DNA of 64,000 nt from Streptomyces sp. NBC_00353. GTDB taxonomy: Bacteria > Actinomycetota > Actinomycetes > Streptomycetales > Streptomycetaceae. Positions 27,084-36,503 of this stretch are shown here, in pieces (the first letter of the stretch is position 1; each line of letters opens with the position of its first letter). The notes below the pieces were generated by a model. The model made no database searches. It was given only the letters and a program-made list of their open reading frames with translations, and was not told the DNA's origin. The stretch spans positions 186,001 through 250,000 of the forward strand of contig NZ_CP107985.1 of NCBI RefSeq assembly GCF_036108815.1, in the 5' to 3' direction. The position numbers and the translations under genes were made by a program.

Positions 27084-27689
27084 TCAGGCGCGTAGACCCG
27101 CTTGCCGCAGGCCGATCGCCGCCAGGTCGGCGATGACCTGTTTGTCGCCGCGCCGCCAAGCCTCTGCGAGGCCGCCGGGTGGCGTGGGCAGCGCTGCGAG
27201 TTCGCGCTGCGAGCCGGTGAGGACGCGCAGCGCGAGGAGGTCGGCGCCGCCCGGATCGGCGGCGAGGCGCCGGGTGACGGCGCTGCGGCGGATCCAGCGC
27301 AGGCGCGGGGGCAGCCACAGCAGCAGCACGAACACCACCGGGATGACGATCAGGGCGACCGTGGTCAGCATCGCCACGTGGCCCACCGTGTCCTGGAGCG
27401 AACGACCTGCGTCGGCCAGCCCGGTGCCGGCCTCGGCGGCGGACCTGAGCGGCTTCTTCAACTGACCTCCGACGAACGGCACCTTCGAGGCGGCGTCGCC
27501 CGCGTCGACGAGTCCGTCGGAGAGGCTGTTGCCGGCACTTTCCGCCTTGCGGCCCGGACCGGCCAGTCGCCCGATCGCGTCGTGCACGGCCAAGGCCAGC
27601 TTCACCGCGGCGTAGATCAGGGCCGCCGCGATCAGGTCTGCGAGGACCTGGCGGCTCCGACGTGCCGGGGTCTGGGCGTAGAGGCGCAT
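27084..27689 (-). CDS. Two-helix membrane protein, function unknown
   Basis: 201 residues from the ATG at 27689 with AAGGAG 7-10 bases upstream. One hydrophobic segment lies near residues 15-40 (LADLIAAALIYAAVKLALAV) and a second near the middle (MLTTVALIVIPVVFVLLLWL). The loop between them, about 70 residues, contains KVPFVGGQLKKPLRSAAEAG, and the C-terminal third is charged and probably cytosolic. Similar proteins are common in Streptomyces without known function. No operon partner is seen. Confidence 0.8.
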   Translation of the reverse strand: MRLYAQTPARRSRQVLADLIAAALIYAAVKLALAVHDAIGRLAGPGRKAESAGNSLSDGLVDAGDAASKVPFVGGQLKKPLRSAAEAGTGLADAGRSLQDTVGHVAMLTTVALIVIPVVFVLLLWLPPRLRWIRRSAVTRRLAADPGGADLLALRVLTGSQRELAALPTPPGGLAEAWRRGDKQVIADLAAIGLRQAGLRA

Positions 27690-28038
27690 GGGCGTGCTCC
27701 TTTTCCGGTAGGGCATCGGCGGGCGTCGGCTGCCCGCACGGCTACCCCGATCGGGAGGGCGGGACACCGGGCCACCGTCGGCCCATGGACCTTCAGAGAT
27801 AGACCAGGCCCTGCTGCATTTTCGCGCGAAGGCGGTCGGCACCGTCAACCACACCCGTTCGCGAGCCTCATCTGATCCATGTGGGCCTCTCGGTGAGCCA
27901 GACCGCTCGACGCCGCCACGGCATCGGCGCCGCCCTGCGCCCCGGGGCCCGTCACCGCGGCCACCCGGATCGACGGTGCGCAGGTGACATGTCCGCGTGA
28001 TCGAGGTTGTGCCGGTGCGCGACAGCAGGTGGTGATCC

Positions 28039-28377
28039 TTGCCCGGGCTCTCCAGCACCTTCCCGACCGCCGACCACCTCGCCGCCTGCGCCGGCCTCGC
28101 CCCGGCGACCCGCAGTTCCGGGTCCTCGATCCGCGGCGAACAGCCCTCCCGGAGGGGAAACGAACAGCTCAAACGGGCCTTCTTCCTCTTCGCGTTCGCT
28201 GCCTTGGGCGACCCGGCATCGCGGGCCTACTACGACAGGAAGATCAGCCAGGGCAAGCACCACACGCAGGCCCTGCTCTGCCTCGCCCGGCGCCGGGCAG
28301 ATGTCCTTTTCGCGATGCTCCGAGACGGCACCTTCTACAAACCGCAGCCGGTCCGGGCCGTAGCTCCGTCGAGGTGA
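28039..28377 (+). pseudogene. IS110-family transposase C-terminal fragment
   Basis: PTADHLAACAGLAPATRSSG, EQLKRAFFLFAFAALGDPAS and RAYYDRKISQGKHHTQALLC match the Transposase_20 domain, including the region of the catalytic Ser. The DEDD N-terminus is missing. Confidence 0.87.
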
Positions 28378-28459
28378 TCTCCGAAGGGCAACGGACGAAG
28401 TTCAGGTCATAGCAGCCCGGCATTCGTGACGTCGCGCCGTTGGACGTGACCTTGTCGCC

Positions 28460-28770
28460 TTGCAGCACTTCCTAGCTGGAAGACTCATGAAGATCGCCAG
28501 CACCTTGAAGTGCAGGGCCCATCCGCCCTGCTCGGCAATGACGAACCGATCGCGGCCCGGCATCATGCAGATCATCGAGGTGACCGGGTATGCCGTGCGA
28601 TCTGCTGTGATCACCATGAGGCGGACAGGGACGCCACTTGAATTCGTGATCTTCCCGATGCTGCATGTGGCGTCGCCGACGTTCTACTCCCAGGTCCGCA
28701 TCAGGCTCAAGTCATCGAGGGCCCCGAACTCGTTGTGCTGCGGCGCGCCTGACGCCGTCCGCTCCCCATG
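28460..28770 (+). pseudogene. Possible fragment of a conserved hypothetical protein
   Basis: TPLEFVIFPMLHVASPTFYS followed in a shifted frame by QVIEGPELVVLRRA looks like the start of a family that opens with a 'FPMxHV..P.FY' strand and a following Glu-Gly. No full gene remains. The assignment is weak; the rest of 28378-28789 shows nothing. Confidence 0.3.
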
Positions 28771-28789
28771 CGGGCCGGCCCAACATCAC

Positions 28790-28821
28790 GACGCCGTGGC
28801 ATGTAACCGCGCCACGGCGTC
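28790..28821. terminator. 11-bp hairpin downstream of the alpha-galactosidase
   Basis: 28790-28800 (GACGCCGTGGC) pairs exactly with 28811-28821 across a 10-base loop. A second, stronger hairpin lies between it and the gene. Confidence 0.5.
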
Positions 28822-28839
28822 TCAAAGTCTTGGCGAATC

Positions 28840-28875
28840 GGCCGCACCCAGGTGAGGTGTCACCTGGGTGCGGCC
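28840..28875 (-). terminator. 15-bp hairpin terminator of the GH27 gene
   Basis: GGCCGCACCCAGGTG (28840-28854) pairs exactly with 28861-28875 across a 6-base loop, immediately after the stop codon of the alpha-galactosidase. Confidence 0.8.
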
Positions 28876-28883
28876 GAGCCGAA

Positions 28884-30965
28884 TCAGCAGGTGGCGTTCA
28901 GACCGGCCCAGTTGGCGCGGTCGTTGTAGCCGCCGTCGCCGCCGTCGCCGACCACCAGGTCGAGCACGCGGACGCCGGTCAGGTCAATGTCGGCCTGGCG
29001 GGTGTCGTCGCGGGTCAGCACACCGCTGTCGAACAGCACCCGGCCGTCACCGATCACCTGGAAGGTCGACGTGCCGCCGTCCGGGCCGACGTTGCGCACC
29101 GCATCGTCGATGCCGACGGTCGCGGTCAGCCGGCTGCACTTGTCGCCGAGGTAGTAGCGGACCGCGGAGGGTGAGGCGACCCCGATACCGGTCGGGTGGA
29201 CCTGGCCGAGCATGCTGATCGGCGACGAACCACCGACGCTCAGGTCGACCGTCGGGCTCATCCACCCGCTGGTGGCGCTGATCCACTTGTGGTGCGACAG
29301 TACGACGTCGCCGTCCGGCGCTGCCGGTGCGACGACTACCGCCGTGGCCGTCTCCTGCCGCAGGCGTCCCTTACCGATCACCTTGTACGACGTCTTGCCG
29401 GTCAGCGCGGTGCTGCCCGGCGCGGCGGTGGCCGGCAGGGTCACCGTGAAGGCGAAGGTCGCGGAATGGTTGGAGCGCAGCAGCTTCGGCGCTTTGCCGA
29501 GCGGACGGGCCGTCCAGCCGGCGGGCACCGTCAGCTCAACCTGCGGCGCGAAGACCGGCTGCGCACCGTCGTTACGGACGGTGACCTCGACCCGGGCCTG
29601 GTCGCCGCCGGCGACCAGCGGGGCGGCCCCGGCCGGCACCGCGTCGCCACCGACCTGCGTCACCTGCGGAAGGCCGGCGACGACGTGCGGGACACCGGGC
29701 TTGCCCGTGGCCGGGCCGACCCGGAACAGGGCCGCGCCGTGGGCCGGGACGGCGGCACTGATGGTGCCGGCGCTCTCGGTGACCCGGTTGGTCCAGGCGT
29801 TCTTCAGGGTGAACCGATCCCCGGACAGCCCGACCGACGACGCCTTCGTGGTCAGGGTCGTTGGGCTGTCGCCCCGGTTCAGCAGCATCACGGCACGGTC
29901 ACCGTTGACCAGCCGCTTCACCCAGGTCTCCGTCGTACCGGCGGGGCCGACGCGGACGGCCTGGATGCCGGCGGTGTCCTGGTTGATCGCGAGTACATCG
30001 GGGTCCGCGAGAATGTCGAGCGAGGTCTGGCTGAGCTTACGGACGTCGCTGCCGATCAGCAGCGGCGCGGCCGCCACCGACCAGAGCGTCATCTGGGTAC
30101 GGAACTCCTCGTCGGTCATCCCCAGCTCAGGTCCCAGGTAGTCCGGGTCGTTGAAGTGCCCCGGCCCGGCGGCCTCGGGGTGCCGCGCGTTCGCATCGTA
30201 GTTCCGCAGCACGTCCTTGAACTTGATCTCGCCGACGAAACCCACATCCGTGTACGTCCGCCAGGACTGCGCGATCGCCGGCGCGTAGGTCCAGGAGTGC
30301 GTCGACTGCTGCTCCTCCGGGTAGTTGCCCCAGTCCGGGGAGGTCACCGGGTTGCAGAGGTTGAAGATCATGGGGCGCCCGCTGGCGTTGTTCCGCAACG
30401 CCTGCGCGAACTCGGTGTAGACGGTCTTCGGGTCGAGGTCCGCGGCGATCCCGCAGAGGTAGTCCACCTTGACCGCGTCGAACTCCCAGGCGGCGAACTG
30501 GTCCGCGTCGCGCTGATAGTAGCCGTGGCTGCCGAGTCCGCACTTGCCCGGGATGTACGGGCCGGCGTCGGTGTAGATGCCGGCCTTCAGGCCCTTGGCG
30601 TGGATGTAGTCGACCAGCGGCTTCAGCCCGTTCGGAAATTGGTCGGGGTTGGCCACCAAGTCGCCGGCCGAGCTGCGTGGGGTCGGCGCCGCCCAATTGC
30701 CGTCGATCCAGACGTACTGGTAGCCGGCGTCGCGCAGACCGCTGCTGACCAAGAAGTCGGCTATTGACTTGACCTCGGCCTCGGTCGGATCGCCACCCAG
30801 CGCGTAGTAAGTGTTCCAGCCCATGTACGGCGTCGGGCTCAGCACCTGCTGAGGTGCTGGCGCCGTGACGGCGACAGTGCCGGCCGCCGGCCCGGCGTGG
30901 GCGGGTGCTGCCACGACCAGCAAGCCGGTCAGGAGGGCGAGGAGGACGGTGAGATGTCGTTTCAC
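28884..30965 (-). CDS. Secreted GH27 alpha-galactosidase with C-terminal NPCBM domain
   Basis: 693 residues from the GTG at 30965, with GAAGGA 7 bases upstream; earlier in-frame codons lie in the promoter region. A signal peptide (HLTVLLALLTGLLVVAAPAHA) leads to the GH27 TIM barrel: PYMGWNTYYALGG, GYQYVWIDGNW, FDAVKVDYLCG (nucleophile Asp) and LLIGSDVRKLS (acid/base region). Then follow a beta-sandwich, a NEW3-like domain (DQARVEVTVRNDGAQPVFAP) and an NPCBM carbohydrate-binding domain (LSVGGSSPISMLGQVHPTGI), a layout common in Streptomyces. It hydrolyses alpha-galactosides outside the cell. Single-gene unit with its own promoter and terminator. Confidence 0.95.
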   Translation of the reverse strand: MKRHLTVLLALLTGLLVVAAPAHAGPAAGTVAVTAPAPQQVLSPTPYMGWNTYYALGGDPTEAEVKSIADFLVSSGLRDAGYQYVWIDGNWAAPTPRSSAGDLVANPDQFPNGLKPLVDYIHAKGLKAGIYTDAGPYIPGKCGLGSHGYYQRDADQFAAWEFDAVKVDYLCGIAADLDPKTVYTEFAQALRNNASGRPMIFNLCNPVTSPDWGNYPEEQQSTHSWTYAPAIAQSWRTYTDVGFVGEIKFKDVLRNYDANARHPEAAGPGHFNDPDYLGPELGMTDEEFRTQMTLWSVAAAPLLIGSDVRKLSQTSLDILADPDVLAINQDTAGIQAVRVGPAGTTETWVKRLVNGDRAVMLLNRGDSPTTLTTKASSVGLSGDRFTLKNAWTNRVTESAGTISAAVPAHGAALFRVGPATGKPGVPHVVAGLPQVTQVGGDAVPAGAAPLVAGGDQARVEVTVRNDGAQPVFAPQVELTVPAGWTARPLGKAPKLLRSNHSATFAFTVTLPATAAPGSTALTGKTSYKVIGKGRLRQETATAVVVAPAAPDGDVVLSHHKWISATSGWMSPTVDLSVGGSSPISMLGQVHPTGIGVASPSAVRYYLGDKCSRLTATVGIDDAVRNVGPDGGTSTFQVIGDGRVLFDSGVLTRDDTRQADIDLTGVRVLDLVVGDGGDGGYNDRANWAGLNATC

Positions 30966-31093
30966 ATCGGATCCTTCGATCAGGCGTGCCGACCCGGACT
31001 GGTCGTGAGTCTGAGGTACCGCTCCCTCGTGGAGGGTGCGGCGGTCGGCCTTCGGACCAGTCAATCCCCGCGCGCCTGCGGTCGGTTTCCAGG

Positions 31094-31122
31094 ATCTTGC
31101 AGCGGTTACCGGCGCGTGTCAA
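31094..31122 (-). promoter_or_regulatory. Candidate promoter of the alpha-galactosidase
   Basis: On the minus strand TTGACA (31122-31117) and CAAGAT (31099-31094) are separated by 17 bases, about 130 bases before the start codon, next to an AT-rich tract at 31119-31150. The -35 box is perfect and the -10 box weak. Confidence 0.5.
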
Positions 31123-31499
31123 TAATAATTCCTAAATTACGAGTTACTAGTAGAGCTTCGTTAGGTACCCCAACTGCCGTCTGCCGGGTACCGCGTGAGC
31201 TTGTATCAGGTGTGACCCCTGAGGAGATGTGCGAGGTCCGTCCTCGCTTGAGGCATTCACGGCAGAGATGGTGGCGCCGTAGGAGCGCAGCATCGACCTG
31301 CTCGGGACTCTGAGCCGCGCAGCCGGGCCCGCAGCCGCTCAGGGCGTTAGCGCCGGAATGCGCCGCAACCCCCTGCCAGCACGCTCGCCACGGTGAGCAG
31401 ACTGCCAGCGAGCGCCAGTACGCCGGGCCAGCCGGCGTGCGACCACGCCGTACTGCCGAGGTTTCCGAACATCGACGAGCCGATGTAGAAGGACACGAG

Positions 31500-31660
31500 T
31501 TGAAGTGCTCTCCTGGCTGAAGCCGGGAGATTCCTGCTTACCTTGCGGCAGCGGGCTTGACGCGCTTCGCGCGCCTGACGACTGCCCTCCCGGCAGCCGG
31601 GATGAGCGCGAGGCCCATGCGGTACAGGTGCAAGATGTTCCGGGCTGCGTTGTGGTCGGC
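31500..31660 (-). ncRNA. Candidate omega-RNA region (tnpB 3' end and right end)
   Basis: In IS200/IS605 elements the TnpB guide RNA overlaps the 3' end of tnpB and the right end of the element, with the guide taken from the flanking DNA. Here that predicts a transcript through the hairpin at 31530-31509 with a guide starting CTCGTGTCCTTCTAC at 31499. Position is inferred from the family; no transcript evidence. Confidence 0.5.
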
Positions 31661-32830
31661 GTTGCCCGACCAGCCGCAGTCCGGGTTCTTGCACACGAAC
31701 ACGGCCTGGTCCTCCCGGTTGCCGGGCGTGGTGAAGCCGCACGCTGAGCAGCGTTGGGAGGTGCCGGGGGCGGGGACCTTGTGCAGGGTGCCGCCGAGCT
31801 GGGCGGTCTTGTACGTCAGCATGGTGACCGTCCGGCCCCATGCCTCCCCGCTGATGGAGCGGTTCAGCCCAGACTTCTGGGCAACGTTCTTCCCCGGCTC
31901 CTCGATGGTTCCCCTGGCTGACTTGACCATGTTCGTGATGGTGAGTGCTTCGACCACTACGGTGCCGTACCGCTTAGCGATGACGGTGGTCGTCTGGTGC
32001 TGCCAGTCCAGGGCCCGGCGCTTGGCTTTCGCGCGCAGTCCTGCGATCTGGTCGTAGGTGCGGTGCAGCCGGCGGCTGGTGCGCTCGCCGGGCTTGCGGT
32101 GCCGCTTACGCTGCGCGGCGCGCTGCTCCAGGTGCAGAAGCCTGGCCTTCTCCTTGCCGGTCAGCCATTCGCCGTGCTCGTACGTTTCGCCGTCCGAGAG
32201 GGCCAGCGGCACGGTGACACCCACGTCGATGCCGACGTCCGGCCCCCGGTGAGGCTCGGGCCTGACCTCCAAGGTCTGAACACGGAAGGCGATGTGCCAG
32301 CCGAGCGCGTCCTTGACCAGCCGTGCCCCGGTGATCCGGTTCTCCGCGCCTGCACGCTTGCCGACCGGAAGGTCTCGGGTCCACCGGAAGCGGACCCGGC
32401 CCACCTTGGGAATGCTGACCACGCCCCAGCGGCGGTGCACACGGACGACGTTCAGGTCCCGGCCCTGCGGGATGTCCACCGACATCACCGTGCGGAAGCG
32501 GCCCTTGAAGTTCGGGGCGTCGGCGCGACCCTCCCAGCAGTTCTTCCACGCCTGGAAGTACGTCTTCAGCACGGCCTGCGCGGCCTGGGCCGGCAGCACG
32601 GCGAGGAAGTCAATGTCCTTACGTGCCTGACGGATCGCTTCATCCGCGTTCGCGAGCGTCCGCCTCTCCTTCGGCATCATCCGCCACCACGCGTGGAGAA
32701 GATTCCACATCGTGCGGGCCGCGTGCGCCTGATCATCCGCCGTGCGAATCCCAGCAGGAGACAGCGAAAGCCGGGCACGGTGCCCGAACTGCCGCTTTAC
32801 CAGGGTGCCTTGACTCACAACCGAGAGCAT
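31538..32830 (-). CDS. tnpB: TnpB RNA-guided nuclease
   Basis: 430 residues. The RuvC catalytic residues can be placed at Asp202 (VGIDVGVTVPLAL), Glu294 (VVVEALTITNMVK) and Asp392 (GNADHNAARNIL). The zinc finger has Cys361, Cys364, Cys380 and Cys385 (CSACG and CKNPDC). All key residues are present, so it should be active. It is divergent from tnpA with 11 bases between the starts. Known role: omega-RNA-guided cleavage of the empty donor site, which favours retention of the element. Confidence 0.95.
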   Translation of the reverse strand: MLSVVSQGTLVKRQFGHRARLSLSPAGIRTADDQAHAARTMWNLLHAWWRMMPKERRTLANADEAIRQARKDIDFLAVLPAQAAQAVLKTYFQAWKNCWEGRADAPNFKGRFRTVMSVDIPQGRDLNVVRVHRRWGVVSIPKVGRVRFRWTRDLPVGKRAGAENRITGARLVKDALGWHIAFRVQTLEVRPEPHRGPDVGIDVGVTVPLALSDGETYEHGEWLTGKEKARLLHLEQRAAQRKRHRKPGERTSRRLHRTYDQIAGLRAKAKRRALDWQHQTTTVIAKRYGTVVVEALTITNMVKSARGTIEEPGKNVAQKSGLNRSISGEAWGRTVTMLTYKTAQLGGTLHKVPAPGTSQRCSACGFTTPGNREDQAVFVCKNPDCGWSGNADHNAARNILHLYRMGLALIPAAGRAVVRRAKRVKPAAAR

Positions 32831-32841
32831 AGCATTGGTCT

Positions 32842-33270
32842 ATGTCACCGCGCTGGAAACCCAATCCCGATGTGCGCACCGGACGTCACGTCGTCTACAA
32901 CCTGCACGTTCACTTGGTTTTTGTCACGAAGTACCGGCGGAAGGCGTTCACCGACGCCATGCTGACCCGCACCGAAGAGATCATGCGGGAGGTCTGCGCC
33001 GACTTCGAGGCCGAGCTTAAACAGTTCAACGGCGAGCAGGACCACGTCCACCTGCTCGTGCACTACCCGCCCAAGGTCCAGCTCTCCAAGCTGGTCAACT
33101 CCCTCAAGGGCGTCAGCTCCCGCAGGCTCCGCCAGGAGTACGACAGCCACGTCCGCCGGTACCTGTGGGGCGGACACTTCTGGTCCGGCTCCTACTTCGC
33201 AGGATCATGCGGCGGGGCACCCCTGACCGTCGTAAAGCAGTACATCGAAAACCAGCAGCGTCCCATCTGA
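32842..33270 (+). CDS. tnpA: TnpA, Y1 (HUH) transposase
   Basis: 142 residues, normal for the family. The metal-binding HUH motif is His68-Val-His70 (EQDHVHLLVHY) and the nucleophile is probably Tyr134 (VKQYIENQQ). YNLHVHLVFVTKYRRKAF is the typical first strand. It cuts and rejoins single-stranded DNA at hairpin-marked ends. Complete with its TnpB partner. Confidence 0.95.
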   Translation: MSPRWKPNPDVRTGRHVVYNLHVHLVFVTKYRRKAFTDAMLTRTEEIMREVCADFEAELKQFNGEQDHVHLLVHYPPKVQLSKLVNSLKGVSSRRLRQEYDSHVRRYLWGGHFWSGSYFAGSCGGAPLTVVKQYIENQQRPI

Positions 33271-33634
33271 CCGTCACCCCGCAGCCGCAGAGCACTCCGG
33301 CGCTGCGCGCCTCCGGGCCAAGGATGGCCTTCACCCCCGCCCTGAAGGGCGGAGCACTGGCCAAGAACAGAGGTAGAAGGACGCGGCCTGGCCGGTGCTG
33401 ATGTCGGCGGCGCGGGCCGTTACCCAACCGCTCGCGAGTCCGTGGATGATGAAGAATCCGATCACCAGGACGCTCAGGCCGCCCACGACGAACACGAGTG
33501 CGTCAACCGACATGAGGGCGACTCCGGCCAGGGCGAGCACACACCCCAGCGGCAAGACGGCACGCCGGCCGAGCCGGTCTGCCGCGCGGGCTCGCCCACC
33601 GGACCGCACCCCGCACTCGCCTACGATCGACCTC

Positions 33635-34387
33635 GTGTGCGCAAACGTGATAGTCGCCGAAGACGACGAGAAGCAGGCCGAACTCGTACGCCGTTACCTC
33701 GAACACGAGGGCCACGCGGTCACGGTCGTCGGGGACGGGCTCGCCGCGCTCGACGAGGTGCGGCACAAAGACAAAGAGCCCGACCTGCTTGTTCTCGATG
33801 TGATGATGGAGCGGGCGGACGGTCTGGACGTGCTGCGTGTGCTGCGTGCCGAGCGCCGGGAACTGCCCGTCCTGATGCTGACGGCCCGCACCACCGAGGA
33901 CGATCTGCTGCTCGGCCTCGACCTCGGCGCCGACGACTACATGACCAAGCCGTACAGCCCGCGTGAGCTGATGGCCCGGGTCCGTACGCTCCTGCGCCGC
34001 ACCCGCCGGACACCGGATGTGCCCCCCGCCACCGGCGCCACCGGCGCCACCGACGAGGTGCTGTCCGTGGGCGCGCTCCGGGTCGACCCCGTCCGGTACG
34101 AGGTGTCGGTCGACGGGGCGTACGTGGAGTGCACCCCCGGCGAGTTCCGTATCCTCGCCGCGATGGCCGCCGAACCCGAGCGGGTCTTCAGCAGACAGCG
34201 GCTCCTGGAGGAACTGCACGGCTTCGACCGGTACATCAGCAACCGCACGGTCGACGTGCACATCATGAACCTGCGCAAGAAGATCGAGCCCGCGCCGCGC
34301 AAGCCGACCCGGCTGCTCACCGTCTTCGGTGTGGGTTACAAGCTGACCGACCCGGCCGCCAAGAGGGCGCCGCGTGCCTCGTCGTAG
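33635..34387 (+). CDS. OmpR-family response regulator
   Basis: 250 residues from a GTG at 33635; a GTG at 33647 is also possible, and neither has a strong ribosome site. The receiver domain has the acidic pair (VAEDDEKQ), phospho-acceptor Asp55 (LVLDVMMERADG), and the Lys of DDYMTKPYSPREL. The C-terminal winged helix reads VECTPGEFRILAAMAAEPER and ISNRTVDVHIMNLRKKIEP. The stop overlaps the sensor kinase start by 14 bases, so the two form one system. Confidence 0.94.
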   Translation: MCANVIVAEDDEKQAELVRRYLEHEGHAVTVVGDGLAALDEVRHKDKEPDLLVLDVMMERADGLDVLRVLRAERRELPVLMLTARTTEDDLLLGLDLGADDYMTKPYSPRELMARVRTLLRRTRRTPDVPPATGATGATDEVLSVGALRVDPVRYEVSVDGAYVECTPGEFRILAAMAAEPERVFSRQRLLEELHGFDRYISNRTVDVHIMNLRKKIEPAPRKPTRLLTVFGVGYKLTDPAAKRAPRASS

Positions 34388-36380
34388 CCGGAAGGACCGG
34401 CGTGGCCGGCCGTGGGACCCGCAGCGGCTGCCGCTCCGCAAGAGCCTGCTCGGACGGCTGCTTGCCGTATCGGTGCTGGTGGCGGCCTGTTCGGTGGCGG
34501 CCACCGCATGGCTCGCCGTCCAGACCACCTCCGGCGCGATCAAACAGGAGCAGGGCCAGAACCTGACCGCCGACGCCCGGATCTACAACGAACTGCTCGG
34601 CTTCGCGGCGGGCCACCCCCGATGGGACGACGTCGGGGCGACGGTGCGTGATCTGGCCCGCCAGTCGGATCGCCGGATCGCACTGACCACCCAGAACCGG
34701 GAGGTCATCGTCGACTCCGCGGCCGGGTCCTCGCCGCCGGCGTTGCCCACGCAGGCCTCCGCGATCGTCGACCCGCTGTCCGTGGACACCGCGCTCGCGG
34801 CGCAGACCACCGGTACGAGCGACACAGCGGCCGACCGCGTCGACCCGCGGGCCGTCGGGCCGTTCCGGTTGCCGACGGCGGAACGTACGCAGTTGCGCCG
34901 AGCCGCCGACGAAGTCGTGTCGTGTCTCAATGATGTAGGGATCGCCTCGGACGTCGTCGAGGGGCCCAGCGGGCGCCCTCGCATCCAGATCGTGGGCAAC
35001 GATCCCGACCGCATCCTGGGCACCAGATGCAGCACCGACGCACTGGACGAGCCCACCAGGACCGAGAAGAAGGCGCTCGGCACGCTCAACAAGCTGGCCA
35101 ATGCCTGTCTGGACCGCCAGGGCCGGATGGTCGTCGACCTGCGGCTGGACCTCTCCTGGGACCAGGGAAGCAAGCCTGAGCCGAGCGCGGCACCGGTCCG
35201 CCGGTCCTCCGCCCCCACACCCGTACCGGCCGTCCGGAGCAGTGACGCCGACCGGGCCATCGCGTCGTGCGTGGGCACCGCCCGCCACGAGCAGTTGAGC
35301 TCGTATGTCGCCTCGCCCGCGCTGCTGTTCATCGGGGACGCGAACGGCGCCACCGTGCCCGGTTTCGACCTCTCACCGGCGAACACTGCTCGGATCGCAG
35401 GCGTCGCCGCCCTCGTCCTCGCCCTCACCGTCGGTGCTTCGGTGCTGGCCGGGGCCCGGCTCGTACGTCCGCTGCGGGCGCTCACGGGGGCCGCCCAGCG
35501 GATGCGGGACGGTGAGGAATCGGCGGCCGTACTGGTCGCCGATGACAACGAGATCGGGCGCCTGGCCGCAGCCTTCAACGACATGACGGCGCACCGTGCG
35601 CGCCTCGAGGAACAGCGGAAGATGATGGTCAGCGATGTCGCCCACGAGCTGCGTACCCCGCTGAGCAACATCCGCGGCTGGCTGGAGGCCGCACAGGACG
35701 GCCTGGCCGACCCCGAGCCGGCGTTCATCTCCTCGCTCCTGGAGGAAGCGGTCCAGCTGCAACACATCATCGACGACCTCCAGGACCTGGCCGCGGCCGA
35801 CGCGGGCGCGCTGCGTCTGCACCCGGAGCCGGTACGGATCCTCGACCTCTTCGGACAGATCACCGCGGCGCACCGGGCCCGGGCCGAAACGGCCGGTGTC
35901 ACCCTGACGGTACGCAAGCCGGCGCCCGGATCCCCGTCCCCCGAACTGACCGCCGACCCGGTGCGACTGCGGCAGGCCATCGACAACCTGGTGTCCAACG
36001 CGGTGCGTCACACGCCGTCGGGGGGACGCGTGACCCTGTGCGCGTACGGCACCGAGTCGGGTGACGAGGTGGTCGTGGACGTCGCCGACACGGGAACCGG
36101 TATCTCGGCCGAGGACCTCCCGTACGTCTTCGACCGCTTCTGGCGAGCCGAGAAATCCCGGACCCGCCGCACCGGCGGCAGCGGTCTCGGCCTGGCGATC
36201 GTCAGGAAGCTCGCCGAGGCGCATGGTGGCGGCGCGAGCGCGGTGAGTACGCAAGGGGAAGGCTCGGTCTTCACGCTACGGCTGCCGGCAGGCCGGCCAG
36301 CGAGCGAGCCGGTGCAGGTCCCGGGCCGGCGACCAGAGGGCGCGGACCGTCGGGGATCGTCCGCCGGTCATCCGGGCTGA
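34374..36380 (+). CDS. Two-component sensor histidine kinase
   Basis: 668 residues, GTG start inside the response regulator gene. A first membrane segment (LLAVSVLVAACSVAATAWLA, about residues 30-50) is followed by an extracytoplasmic sensor region of nearly 280 residues, a second segment (IAGVAALVLALTVGASVLAG), a HAMP domain, HisKA with His424 (VSDVAHELRTPLSNIRG) and a HATPase domain with the N box (DNLVSNAVRHTP), VADTGTGIS and GGSGLGLAIV. All catalytic boxes are intact. The next genes encode a surface protein and a sortase, so cell-wall stress is a reasonable but unproven signal. Confidence 0.94.
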   Translation: MPRRSRKDRRGRPWDPQRLPLRKSLLGRLLAVSVLVAACSVAATAWLAVQTTSGAIKQEQGQNLTADARIYNELLGFAAGHPRWDDVGATVRDLARQSDRRIALTTQNREVIVDSAAGSSPPALPTQASAIVDPLSVDTALAAQTTGTSDTAADRVDPRAVGPFRLPTAERTQLRRAADEVVSCLNDVGIASDVVEGPSGRPRIQIVGNDPDRILGTRCSTDALDEPTRTEKKALGTLNKLANACLDRQGRMVVDLRLDLSWDQGSKPEPSAAPVRRSSAPTPVPAVRSSDADRAIASCVGTARHEQLSSYVASPALLFIGDANGATVPGFDLSPANTARIAGVAALVLALTVGASVLAGARLVRPLRALTGAAQRMRDGEESAAVLVADDNEIGRLAAAFNDMTAHRARLEEQRKMMVSDVAHELRTPLSNIRGWLEAAQDGLADPEPAFISSLLEEAVQLQHIIDDLQDLAAADAGALRLHPEPVRILDLFGQITAAHRARAETAGVTLTVRKPAPGSPSPELTADPVRLRQAIDNLVSNAVRHTPSGGRVTLCAYGTESGDEVVVDVADTGTGISAEDLPYVFDRFWRAEKSRTRRTGGSGLGLAIVRKLAEAHGGGASAVSTQGEGSVFTLRLPAGRPASEPVQVPGRRPEGADRRGSSAGHPG

Positions 36381-36503
36381 TGCGATGACCACAGCGCTCT
36401 GACAGCTTCTTCACAAGGTCCCGCCAGGCTGACGGCATGTCCGGCGCCTGGTGCGAATCGGCGTCCAGGCACCACCAAAGCCGGGCTGGAACTGGAGCCA
36501 CGT

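Larger units (their letters stand above)
31500..33372. mobile_element. IS200/IS605-type element with tnpA and tnpB (1873 bp)
   Basis: It carries divergent tnpA and tnpB genes and has subterminal hairpins: 31509-31530 (TCTCCTGGCT/AGCCGGGAGA) at the tnpB side and 33337-33352 (CCGCCC/GGGCGG) at the tnpA side. The limits were set by the MFS frame: removal of 31500-33372 restores it precisely with no target duplication. On the minus strand the left flank ends TTCTAC and the element ends TTCAA, in keeping with the TTAC/TCAA-type cleavage sites of this family. Confidence 0.88.
31347..33609 (-). pseudogene. MFS transporter C-terminal half, split by an IS605 element
   Basis: The part at 33373-33609 reads RLGRRAVLPLGCVLALAGVA, AADISTGQAASFYL; the part at 31347-31499 reads VSFYIGSSMFGNLGSTAW to GGCGAFRR and a stop. 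Joining base 33373 to 31499 (minus strand) gives an uninterrupted frame, QAASFYLVSFYIGSSMFG, so the insertion is exact. The N-terminal part of the transporter is missing before 33609, so the gene was already, or has since been, truncated. Confidence 0.85.

Noticed and set aside
31485..33382. 10-bp direct repeat GTAGAAGGAC on both sides of the IS605 element, looking like a target duplication
   Set aside because: Both copies are explained by the MFS coding sequence, which has TCCTTCTAC twice (SFYLVSFY). Joining the flanks restores the frame without any duplicated bases, and this family makes no target duplication.
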